From contig CALGAR010000002.1 in assembly GCA_937959285.1 (NCBI GenBank), positions 62,001-126,000 on the forward strand: a DNA stretch of 64,000 nucleotides, written 5' to 3'. The position numbers and the translations under genes are program-made. This document shows, piece after piece, positions 18,697 through 26,489 of the stretch. The notes under the pieces are model-generated. The model worked only from the letters and a program-made list of their open reading frames with translations, searched no databases and was not told where the DNA came from. Position 1 is the stretch's first letter, and every line of letters begins with the position of its first letter. The stretch is from an uncultured Bryobacterales bacterium (GTDB taxonomy: Bacteria; Acidobacteriota; Terriglobia; Bryobacterales; Bryobacteraceae).

Positions 18697-18704
18697 GTCT
18701 CACC

Positions 18705-19625
18705 TTACGCAGCTCTCGGCAGAGTCAGCCGCAACATGCTGCGAAGCAGCAGCGCCACCCGTTCCAGCTTCGAGATTGCAGGCCTCCGGGCCAGGACGTT
18801 GTAATCCATTGCGACAATCTTATCGAGAACACGCATGCCGCCCCGGCTGAAGAGGTCGATATCGAGGGCAAGGCGGCGATCGACCATGCCTACCAGAGGG
18901 AGTCCCGCCTCAAAGAGCTTGCGCGCCCGCTCGACGGCCTCCACCATTACCGCCCGAAACTGCGGCGTGAACCGCCGCGCGCACAGATCCTCAACGCTGT
19001 ATCCGTGGCGTTCTATGGACTCGAGAGGAAGATAGATCCGGCCTTTCCCCAAATCCACGGTGACATCCTGCCAGAAGTTCGCCAGCTGCAAAGCGGTACA
19101 GGTGTAGTCCGACAGGCGTTGGCGCTCCTCGTCCCGGTAGCCGCAAAGATAGAGCAGGAGGCGGCCCACCGGGTTGGCAGAATGCCGGCAGTAGCCGTAA
19201 AGATCCTCGTACGTTTGGTAGGTAGTGACGGTCTGATCCTGGACGAACGCGGTGATGAGATCGCAAAACGGCTCCATTGGAAGGGCGTGCCGCTCTACGG
19301 TTTCCTTCAAGGCGACGAACACCGGATGCCGGACGTCGCCGCCATACATACGCTCCAGGTTCTCCCGCCACCAGGCAAGCAGGCGCAGGCTCTCGCCCGT
19401 CTCAAGGATTTCGTCTCCGAGATCGTCTGCCCAGCGGCAGAACGCATACACGTTGTAGAAGTCCTGATGCAGGTGCTTCGGCAGAAGGAAGCTCACTACG
19501 TGAAAGTTTTCGTAGTGGTGCGTGGCGAGCCAGCGCGTGTAGGCAAGCGACTCCTCGCGAGAGAAGACGCGCCCCATCGCCTCCCGGGACGCAACAAAAT
19601 CCTTCGGTTGAAGAAGAAAACTCAA
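18705..19625 (-). CDS. hpnC: Hydroxysqualene synthase HpnC
   Basis: A 306-residue squalene-synthase-family protein. NFHVVSFLLPKHL, FCRWADDLGDE and NFWQDVTVDLGKGRIYLP are the HpnC-type versions of the family motifs. In the HpnCDE route HpnC converts presqualene diphosphate to hydroxysqualene. The start is TTG 19625, two nt after the preceding stop codon. HpnE, which reduces hydroxysqualene to squalene, is not in this window. Confidence 0.87.
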   Translation of the reverse strand: MSFLLQPKDFVASREAMGRVFSREESLAYTRWLATHHYENFHVVSFLLPKHLHQDFYNVYAFCRWADDLGDEILETGESLRLLAWWRENLERMYGGDVRHPVFVALKETVERHALPMEPFCDLITAFVQDQTVTTYQTYEDLYGYCRHSANPVGRLLLYLCGYRDEERQRLSDYTCTALQLANFWQDVTVDLGKGRIYLPLESIERHGYSVEDLCARRFTPQFRAVMVEAVERARKLFEAGLPLVGMVDRRLALDIDLFSRGGMRVLDKIVAMDYNVLARRPAISKLERVALLLRSMLRLTLPRAA

Positions 19626-19627
19626 GC

Positions 19628-20668
19628 TTAGGGAATTATCGCCGTCTTCATGTGCCCGTTGTGGCTCATGAGATGACGCATCACTTCGAGTAGATTCTTC
19701 AAAGGCTCTTCGCCGTTGACGAAATCCCGCGCGGTGATGTCACCGCGGCTCACTATATCCAAAGCCTTTCGAATGTGCGCCGGGGTATGGTGGAAGCTGG
19801 CCGTGCACGTGATCTCCGAGTAGTGCAGCATCGCCGTATCCAGCTCGATGCGGCTATCGTTCGGGCATCCTCCAAAGAAATTGATGATGCCGCCGCGGCG
19901 CACCAGCTTCACTGCCAACTGCCAGGTCTCTGGATTACCGACAGCCTCGATTGCCACATCGACGCCGTAGCCGTCAGTCAGCGCCCGCACGGCTTGCGGC
20001 AAGTCCTTAACCTCCCCGGAGCAAAGCAGCTCTTCGGCTCCCATGCGGGCTGCCCTCTCGAGCTGCGTCTGCCGCCGTCCGATCGCAATCACGCGAGCGC
20101 CATAGACTTTGGCGAGACGCGTGAACATGAGGCCGATCGGACCCTGGCCGATGACAGCAACATTATCGCCCGGGCGCAGTCCGGTCTCTTCCAGGCCGCG
20201 CAGCACGCACGCCAGCGGTTCCACAAGGGCCGCGTCCTGGTACGACACGTGCGGCGGAATCTCGTACATGTTCTGGCGAACAATGCGGCCGGGAATCCGG
20301 ATGAACTCGGCGTAGGCGCCATTGTTGAAGAGGAGATCTTCGCACAGGTTCGAGTCGCCGCGCCGGCAGTAGAAGCAGCGTAGACATGGTGCCGAGTTCG
20401 CGGCTACCACGCGCTGTCCAATTCGGAAGCCCTCGACCTTGTCGCCCATGGCGACAATATCTCCCGCCAGTTCATGACCAAAAAGCGCTGGCGGTACGAT
20501 CATGCGGGCGTGGTACCCGCGGCGGAACACCTTGACATCGGTGCCGCAGGTCAGGGCGGCCTTCACGTGAACAAGAACATCTTCGCTCCCGATTTCGGGA
20601 ACGGCCACCGGCTCAATCTTCAGGTTCTCCTTCCCGTAGAGCACGGCCGCCATCATGTGGGTTTTCAC
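19628..20668 (-). CDS. Zinc-dependent medium-chain alcohol dehydrogenase in the hopanoid operon (second)
   Basis: A 346-residue zinc MDR protein. Catalytic-zinc ligands: CGTD, GHE and the Glu of LVEPLA. Structural zinc: CLRCFYCRRGDSNLC. The Rossmann motif is VIGQGPIGLMFTRLA. It resembles polyol/threonine dehydrogenases; the substrate is unknown. I place the start at GTG 20668, which overlaps the upstream stop as GTGA and has AGAGGTGG at 5-nt spacing; GTG 20677 and ATG 20656 are alternatives. It lies between another MDR gene and hpnC, so a hopanoid-related reaction is likely by context. Confidence 0.85.
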   Translation of the reverse strand: MKTHMMAAVLYGKENLKIEPVAVPEIGSEDVLVHVKAALTCGTDVKVFRRGYHARMIVPPALFGHELAGDIVAMGDKVEGFRIGQRVVAANSAPCLRCFYCRRGDSNLCEDLLFNNGAYAEFIRIPGRIVRQNMYEIPPHVSYQDAALVEPLACVLRGLEETGLRPGDNVAVIGQGPIGLMFTRLAKVYGARVIAIGRRQTQLERAARMGAEELLCSGEVKDLPQAVRALTDGYGVDVAIEAVGNPETWQLAVKLVRRGGIINFFGGCPNDSRIELDTAMLHYSEITCTASFHHTPAHIRKALDIVSRGDITARDFVNGEEPLKNLLEVMRHLMSHNGHMKTAIIP

Positions 20669-21762
20669 TGGGACCACCTCTGTGGTTGAACGATAATTTT
20701 CAATGACTCCTCACCCGGATGCTTTGCCAGCTCAATCCCTGAGCAAATCTGATCTAATGGCACCCGGTGCGAGATCAACTCTTCGACCGGCAAGGCGCCG
20801 CTGAACACAAGGTCCGCCGATTCCTTTTGCAGATCGATTGAGGCGCTGTAACAGCCAAACACCGTTCTTTCGCCGACGCAAAGGTCCGCGCCTGACATCT
20901 CGATTCTTTCCTTGGCGGACGTCTGTGCAAACAGCAGGATCCGGCTCCCCGGCCGCGAGCAGCGGATCGCCTGCTCAATAATCCCTGGAGCTGAGGCCGC
21001 AACGATTACCAGGTCCGCGCCCCGGCCATCCGTTCGCGCTGCCACCTCCCAGGTCAAATCTACCTTCCGCGGGTCCCACGCTTCCTCTGCGCCGAACCGC
21101 TTCGACAGGTTCAACCGGCGCTGAATCGTATCAGTCGCCAGGACCCTCGCCCCCCGACGCCTCACCAGCATTGTAAAGATGAGGCCAATCGGGCCCTGAC
21201 CGAGCACCAACACCGTCTCGTCAGCGCCCGGCTCAGCCTGCACAACCGCTTTCAGACACGTGTTGACCGGTTCGACGAAACACGCACGGTCGAACGAGAC
21301 TCCATCTGGAATCTTCTCAACACCGCGCTTTACAATCCAGTCAAACACGCGGACATACTCCGAAAATCCGCCTCCCGCAGGTTCGTACCCCGCGGTTACT
21401 CCGACCTTCTTGTAGGTCGGACACTGCGCATACAACTTGCGGTGGCAATAAAAACAATTTTCGCAAGGAATGTGGTGAAAAACGATAACCCGGTCGCCGG
21501 GGACGAAGTCTTTTACCTCGGAACCGACCGCCACCACCGTCCCAGCCGTCTCATGCCCGTAAATCCGAGGCGCAGGCAATAAGTTGTACTCGATCTTCTT
21601 CAGATCGGTGTGGCAGATCCCACAGCTTTCGACACGAATCAGCAGCTCCCCGGGCCCAACCACCGGAGTGGGCACCGACAAGACTTCAACTCTACTTTCG
21701 CCGACGTACACTGCTGCCCGCATCGTAGGGGGAGCGCCAGCATTAGAATCGACAGTTAGCAA
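20665..21762 (-). CDS. Zinc-dependent medium-chain alcohol dehydrogenase in the hopanoid operon (first)
   Basis: A 365-residue zinc MDR protein. Catalytic ligands: CGICHTD, GHE and Glu of FVEPVNTC. Structural zinc cysteines: CENCFYCHRKLYAQC. Nucleotide fold: VLGQGPIGLIFTMLV. The TTG start at 21762 overlaps the end of hpnG by 20 nt and has GGGAGA at 6-nt spacing; ATG 21723 is the alternative without a ribosome site. It is a divergent paralogue of the next gene. Position directly after hpnG, which releases adenine from adenosylhopane, makes an aldose-to-polyol reduction of the side chain a reasonable guess. Confidence 0.85.
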   Translation of the reverse strand: MLTVDSNAGAPPTMRAAVYVGESRVEVLSVPTPVVGPGELLIRVESCGICHTDLKKIEYNLLPAPRIYGHETAGTVVAVGSEVKDFVPGDRVIVFHHIPCENCFYCHRKLYAQCPTYKKVGVTAGYEPAGGGFSEYVRVFDWIVKRGVEKIPDGVSFDRACFVEPVNTCLKAVVQAEPGADETVLVLGQGPIGLIFTMLVRRRGARVLATDTIQRRLNLSKRFGAEEAWDPRKVDLTWEVAARTDGRGADLVIVAASAPGIIEQAIRCSRPGSRILLFAQTSAKERIEMSGADLCVGERTVFGCYSASIDLQKESADLVFSGALPVEELISHRVPLDQICSGIELAKHPGEESLKIIVQPQRWSQ

Positions 21763-22447
21763 GAAACTCTCCCAAGGCCGCCGTTGCCTTGCTGCTATTT
21801 CTCATCAGCCGCCACAACTCCGGGACACCGGCAGCCGGTCTCTTTAACACCTGCAACAGAACCTTGCCACCGCGGAAACGGCCATCCCGGCCGCGTGCCG
21901 CGTTCAAATCCAGATCGAATCCTTCATGGGCAGTATCGGACACTGCGCGGACGCAGCCAAACCGGACGCCCCGCCGGGAGGCCGCATCGGCTACAGCGGC
22001 GGCTTCCATCTCCACGGCCATTGAGCCGGAGGCACAAAGCTTCCGCTTCTCCTCGACAGTTCCAACTACACGGTCCAGGGAGGCGACTTCACCCAGCCAG
22101 AAGCGTCCGCGGGTATCGGGAGGGACTGCCGTATACTCAAGCCCTGTTTCCAACGCCTTTACTCTGGAAGCGACGATGATATCACCCACAGAGAAGCGTT
22201 CGTCCAGCGCACCACAATAGCCCGTACTCACTACGACGTCAATCTCCTCGTGCTCGAAGACAGTGTCCACTGCTTCCCGCGCCAAACCCGGTCCTGGTCC
22301 ATTCGCCGCCAGTACCCACCGCCCGCCAATTCCTTCACCTGTTACCGCGTAATCCAATCGCCACGGCAGCCTGGAGACCCTGGTCAAACGCCTCTCCAGA
22401 CTCCGTAGCTCACGAGCCTCGGCGGCTACCAGCAGAACGACGCCCAC
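21743..22447 (-). CDS. hpnG: Nucleoside phosphorylase-like HpnG
   Basis: A 234-residue protein of the nucleoside phosphorylase superfamily. It has VVSTGYCGALDERFSVGDII, the ribose-binding MAVEMEAAAVADAA and VSDTAHEGFDLD. Within hopanoid operons this is HpnG, which removes adenine from adenosylhopane to give ribosylhopane (or its phosphate). GTG 22447 starts one nt after the hpnA stop. HpnH, which makes adenosylhopane, is not in the window. Confidence 0.85.
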   Translation of the reverse strand: MGVVLLVAAEARELRSLERRLTRVSRLPWRLDYAVTGEGIGGRWVLAANGPGPGLAREAVDTVFEHEEIDVVVSTGYCGALDERFSVGDIIVASRVKALETGLEYTAVPPDTRGRFWLGEVASLDRVVGTVEEKRKLCASGSMAVEMEAAAVADAASRRGVRFGCVRAVSDTAHEGFDLDLNAARGRDGRFRGGKVLLQVLKRPAAGVPELWRLMRNSSKATAALGEFLANCRF

Positions 22448-22448
22448 A

Positions 22449-23423
22449 TTAGCAGTATCCGTTCGCCTGAAACCAGTCTATCGCCCGCCGCAGCGCTCCT
22501 TCCGGGGCCGACGGCCGGTATCCCAACTGTTTCATTGCCTTTTCGCTGGAGGCAAACATCCGTTTCCTTGCCATGCGGACCCCGTCCAGCGGAGCCTTCG
22601 GCTCCTCGCCGGTCAACCTCGCAAATCCCGTGCTCACGACACCCGCAAAATACGCAACCGCATACGGAATGCGCACCTTGGGCGCAGGGATGCCACTGAG
22701 CGTCTGCAACTTACGGAAAATCTGCTCCAGCGTCAGGTTTTCGCCTCCGAGTATATACCGCTCCCCGACTTGGCCGCGCTCCCATGCCAGCAGATGACCA
22801 GCCGCGACGTCTCGTACATCAACCACATTCAAGCCCGTGTCTACAAAAGCGGGCATCCGCCGCCGCAGGAAATCCACAATGATCTTTCCCGTCGGCGTCG
22901 GCTTCAAATCATGATCCCCGACGGGGGCCGTCGGATTTACGATGACAACCGGCAATCCCTTCCGGGCCGCCTCCAGAGCTGCCTGTTCTGCAAGGAATTT
23001 CGACCGCTTGTAAGCGCCAGTCATATCCTCGAGCCTGACAGGCGTTTCTTCGTTCCCTTCCCCACCGTCCGGGATTCCTATGCAGCCGACCGTGCTCGTA
23101 TAAACTACCCGCTCCACGCCCGCCTTCCCGGCTGCCTCGAGCAGCGTGGCGGTTCCCTCCACGTTCGACTGATACATCTCCTCCGGGCGCGGCACCCACA
23201 GCCGATAATCCGCAGCAACGTGGAAGACGCTGCCGCAGCCCGTTACCGCTCGTACTACGGAATCTCGATCCCGCAGATCCCCCCGAACCGCTTCGACTTC
23301 CAAATCTCGAAGCCGGACCGGATCGCGAACCAGCGCTCGTACACGATATCCTTTCTCTACGAGCAGACGGGCAACGTGCCATCCGACAAAGCCAGTGGCT
23401 CCTGTCACTAAGACCGGCTTCAA
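22449..23423 (-). CDS. hpnA: NAD-dependent epimerase/dehydratase-like HpnA
   Basis: A 324-residue extended short-chain dehydrogenase. It has TGATGFVGWHVARLL at the N-terminus, TSTVGCIG and the YKRSK catalytic Tyr/Lys near residue 138, with NPTAPVGDHDLKPTPTGKII typical of HpnA ('hopanoid-associated sugar epimerase'). Its exact role in hopanoid synthesis is unsettled. The start is TTG 23423. It follows shc by 30 nt. Confidence 0.86.
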   Translation of the reverse strand: MKPVLVTGATGFVGWHVARLLVEKGYRVRALVRDPVRLRDLEVEAVRGDLRDRDSVVRAVTGCGSVFHVAADYRLWVPRPEEMYQSNVEGTATLLEAAGKAGVERVVYTSTVGCIGIPDGGEGNEETPVRLEDMTGAYKRSKFLAEQAALEAARKGLPVVIVNPTAPVGDHDLKPTPTGKIIVDFLRRRMPAFVDTGLNVVDVRDVAAGHLLAWERGQVGERYILGGENLTLEQIFRKLQTLSGIPAPKVRIPYAVAYFAGVVSTGFARLTGEEPKAPLDGVRMARKRMFASSEKAMKQLGYRPSAPEGALRRAIDWFQANGYC

Positions 23424-23453
23424 CTTACCGCAACGCCCCCGCCGCCATCAGAT

Positions 23454-25391
23454 TCATCCGCGCTCCCCCCTGCCCGGAACGCGGGTCTTCAGGTAGGTGC
23501 TCAGAGCCAATAGCGGAAATGAATTTCGGTACAAGTGGTACGAGAGGTAGAAGACCATAGGGAAACCTGTGCCGGTCGCCAGGTCTTCGTCCCACGCGCC
23601 GTCACCGCGCTGGGTTTCTACCAGATACTCAATCCCTTTCTGGACGCTAATGCTGTTCGTATCGCCGGCAGCGATCAATCCGAGAATCGCCCATGCCGTC
23701 TGAGACGGAGTGCTCGGGGCCGGCACATAAGAGTTACGGTTGTAGCTTTCGCAGCTCTCCCCCCAGCCGCCATCCTGATTTTGAATGGACCGCAGCCACT
23801 CTGCGGCGCGGAGGATGTACGCCTCGCGATCGCTCTCGCTCGCGGCCCTGAGACCGCGTAGCGCCAAAAAGGTGCCGTAAATGTAATTGACGCCCCACCG
23901 TCCGTACCAGCTCCCGTCCTGTTCCTGTGTCCGGATCAGGTACTCAACGCCTCGCCGAATGGCCGGGCTTTGCGGAGCAACACCATGAGCGCACAGCGCC
24001 TCAAGGACCCGCCCAGTGATATCGGGACAGGTTGGATCCAGCATGGCGTTATGGTCCGCAAATGGAACATAACTCAAGGGCTTCCAATCGTTATCGACGT
24101 CAAAGGCCGCCCACCCGCCGTCGCGGGATTGCATCGCCAGAAGCCAATTGATGGCACGGCGGACGCTGGCGTTCTGTTCGCTCGCCCGGCTTCCCAGAGC
24201 CTGCTGCAATGCCAGCAGGACCATCGCCGTATCATCGATGTCCGGATAGAATTCATTGGCGAACTCGAAGTACCAGCCGGAAGGCTCCACGTTCGGACGC
24301 TTTACGGACCAATCGCCTTTTCGCCGTACCTCTTTGCTCAGCAGCCAGTCGGCAGTCCTTTCGAGCACGCCCGGCGGCGCCATGCCCGATTCTCCTAGAG
24401 CAAAGGCAGCGATGGCAGTGTCCCAAACCGGTGAGAAGCACGGCTGGAAGAAGAACCGCTCTCCGTCGTCCACCAATAGGGCGTCGAACTGCCGCTGAGC
24501 CTCCACCCGGTCCGGATGCTCGGGCGGATAGCCGAGCAAATCCAGCGCCATGATGAGATACATCATCGGCGGATAGATCGCGGCAAGGCCATCCGAGTAA
24601 CGCGTGCGATCCAGCATCCAGCGCTCGGCCCGATGAATCGCTTTCGTTCGCAGCGCCGACGGAGCAAGACGCTCCCACACTTTCAAGCCCCGGTCCAGCA
24701 GCAGAAACAGGTTCCGCCACGTAAAGAACCTGGAATCCGGCTCGAAACCCAGGCTGACGTCTTTGCGGAAAAGCTCCTTCAAATCAAAGCCATCAGGAAC
24801 CGGCCGCGATGGATTGAACGATTGAACGATCGAAAGCGGAATCACGATCGCCCTCGTCCACGACGACATCTGGTAGATGAACTTGCCGGGCAGCAGGATC
24901 ATCTCCGGCGGAACCGACGGCACGTACTGGCGGGGGTAAAGATTGAAAAGGCTGAGGTTGATCTTGACGTAACTGTTTGCTGCCTGAATACCGCCCAGCG
25001 ACAGGATGGTCTCCCTGGCCTTCTCCATACGAGGGTCGGACGGGTGAAGGCCAGCTAGCTTCAACGCGAAATAGGCCTTAACCGTGGCGCTTACGTCCGC
25101 AGGTCCGCCCGGATAGATGTTGAAGCCGCCGTCAGGCAGCTGACGCGCGAAAATCGACTGAACCGCACGGTCAATCTTTGCCCGGTCGGGAGGATTCCAA
25201 ACCCCATTGACAGGCGGGTGCAGCCAGAGCTGCAGCAGGATGAAGTCCGATTCAAGGGTCGTATCGGCCGTAAGGTCTCCCCACCAGTAGCCGTCCTGAT
25301 GGCGTACGGAAAGCAGATATTCGGTGGCTCTGCGAACGGCCTGTGCAGTCCCCGCAACCAAAGCGTCAGCGACTTGGATGCTCGGACTCAT
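23454..25391 (-). CDS. shc: Squalene-hopene cyclase
   Basis: A 645-residue class II terpene cyclase that turns squalene into hopene/hopanol at the membrane. The catalytic acid motif is YPDIDDTAMV near residue 385. QW-type repeats recur (QDGYWWGDL, LPDGGFN, RDGGWAAFD, QDGSWYGRW, QDGGWGESC, GDGAWDE). Length matches the family. The ATG at 25391 overlaps the ispH stop codon (ATGA), so translation of the cyclase is coupled to the last MEP-pathway enzyme. Confidence 0.96.
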   Translation of the reverse strand: MSPSIQVADALVAGTAQAVRRATEYLLSVRHQDGYWWGDLTADTTLESDFILLQLWLHPPVNGVWNPPDRAKIDRAVQSIFARQLPDGGFNIYPGGPADVSATVKAYFALKLAGLHPSDPRMEKARETILSLGGIQAANSYVKINLSLFNLYPRQYVPSVPPEMILLPGKFIYQMSSWTRAIVIPLSIVQSFNPSRPVPDGFDLKELFRKDVSLGFEPDSRFFTWRNLFLLLDRGLKVWERLAPSALRTKAIHRAERWMLDRTRYSDGLAAIYPPMMYLIMALDLLGYPPEHPDRVEAQRQFDALLVDDGERFFFQPCFSPVWDTAIAAFALGESGMAPPGVLERTADWLLSKEVRRKGDWSVKRPNVEPSGWYFEFANEFYPDIDDTAMVLLALQQALGSRASEQNASVRRAINWLLAMQSRDGGWAAFDVDNDWKPLSYVPFADHNAMLDPTCPDITGRVLEALCAHGVAPQSPAIRRGVEYLIRTQEQDGSWYGRWGVNYIYGTFLALRGLRAASESDREAYILRAAEWLRSIQNQDGGWGESCESYNRNSYVPAPSTPSQTAWAILGLIAAGDTNSISVQKGIEYLVETQRGDGAWDEDLATGTGFPMVFYLSYHLYRNSFPLLALSTYLKTRVPGRGERG

Positions 25392-26383
25392 AGAGTGGCG
25401 ATCGTAGTGAGGTGCGCGGAGGATCTCGCCAGTTCAGCCGGTAGGGAGAACCGCACATCCTCTTCCCGAATCTCGACCTCCTCGAGGGAGGAAAATCCCT
25501 TGCTCTCCAGCGAGCGGACAAGGTCTTGCACAAGATTCTCAGGCGCTGACGCCCCCGCGGTTACCGCAACGGTCTGGACACCTTCGAGCCACTCCTCTTT
25601 CACCTCTCCGGCATCGTCGACAAGGTACGCCGGAACGTTGGACTTCTCACAGACTTCAACCAAGCGGCGCGAATTGGAGCTATTCTGCGATCCCACCACG
25701 AGGAGTAACTGGCACAGGGGAGCAACAGCCTTTACCGCCAACTGCCGGTTCTCCGTCGCATAACAGATATCTTGCGCAGGAGGACCGACGATTTCCGGAT
25801 ACCGCTCTTTCAGGCGCGCCACCACATCCCGGGTCTCATCAAGACTGAGCGTCGTTTGCGTCAGATAGCAGACCTTCTTGGGATCAGGAACGTTCAGCCT
25901 GTCAACGTCTTCGACTGTGGAAACAAGAATTGTCGAATCTGGAGCTTCGCCCAAAGTTCCAATGACTTCGTCATGGTCCTTATGACCGATCAGGACAATT
26001 GTGTAACCCTGACGAGCGAATTTGACGGCTTCCAGATGGACCTTCGTTACCAGAGGGCAGGTTGCGTCAATAACGCTGAGGTTTCTCGCAGCTGCCTCTT
26101 TGCGGACTGCCGGAGACACGCCGTGCGCACTGAAAATAACCCTGGCGCCAACGGGAACCTCGTCCAGTTCGTCAACGAAAATCGCGCCCATTCCACGCAG
26201 TTCCTCGACCACATGGCGGTTGTGAACGATTTCCTTGCGAACGTAGATGGGAGCCCCGTAGAGGCCAAGAGCAATTTTGACCACATCGATAGCGCGCACT
26301 ACGCCAGCACAGAAGCCGCGGGGTCGCAGTAAGATAACCTTCTTCCCCGTAGTCGAATTTTGAACCGCGCTATGATCAGTCAT
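25388..26383 (-). CDS. ispH: 4-hydroxy-3-methylbut-2-enyl diphosphate reductase
   Basis: A 331-residue iron-sulfur enzyme releasing IPP and DMAPP at the end of the MEP pathway. Cluster cysteines: RGFCAGVVRAI near residue 24, DATCPLVTK near 108 and ICYATENRQ near 208; substrate-binding GSQNSSNS is present. The frame is open to 26467, but the added residues are unlike IspH and cover the extended -10, so I start at ATG 26383. First gene of the hopanoid operon. Confidence 0.95.
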   Translation of the reverse strand: MTDHSAVQNSTTGKKVILLRPRGFCAGVVRAIDVVKIALGLYGAPIYVRKEIVHNRHVVEELRGMGAIFVDELDEVPVGARVIFSAHGVSPAVRKEAAARNLSVIDATCPLVTKVHLEAVKFARQGYTIVLIGHKDHDEVIGTLGEAPDSTILVSTVEDVDRLNVPDPKKVCYLTQTTLSLDETRDVVARLKERYPEIVGPPAQDICYATENRQLAVKAVAPLCQLLLVVGSQNSSNSRRLVEVCEKSNVPAYLVDDAGEVKEEWLEGVQTVAVTAGASAPENLVQDLVRSLESKGFSSLEEVEIREEDVRFSLPAELARSSAHLTTIATL

Positions 26384-26395
26384 AAGGGAAATCAC

Positions 26396-26404
26396 ATTAT
26401 AGCA
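26396..26404 (-). promoter_or_regulatory. Extended -10 of the ispH-hopanoid operon
   Basis: TGC-TATAAT on the minus strand (hexamer 26401-26396), 12 nt before ATG 26383, giving a leader of about 6 nt. Consensus hexamer in a 106-bp gap after the waaA-lpxK fusion. Confidence 0.6.
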
Positions 26405-26489
26405 ACTGTCAAACGGATGAAACGAAGACTCGCTTCCGGATACGCTCTGCCAGGCCGGATTTATCACGTATTTTCATGGCAGTAAAGAA

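Noticed and set aside
18567..19631. 354-codon plus-strand frame opposite hpnC/hpnD
   Set aside because: Both minus-strand genes carry intact Asp-rich motifs; the plus frame spans two genes and has no features.
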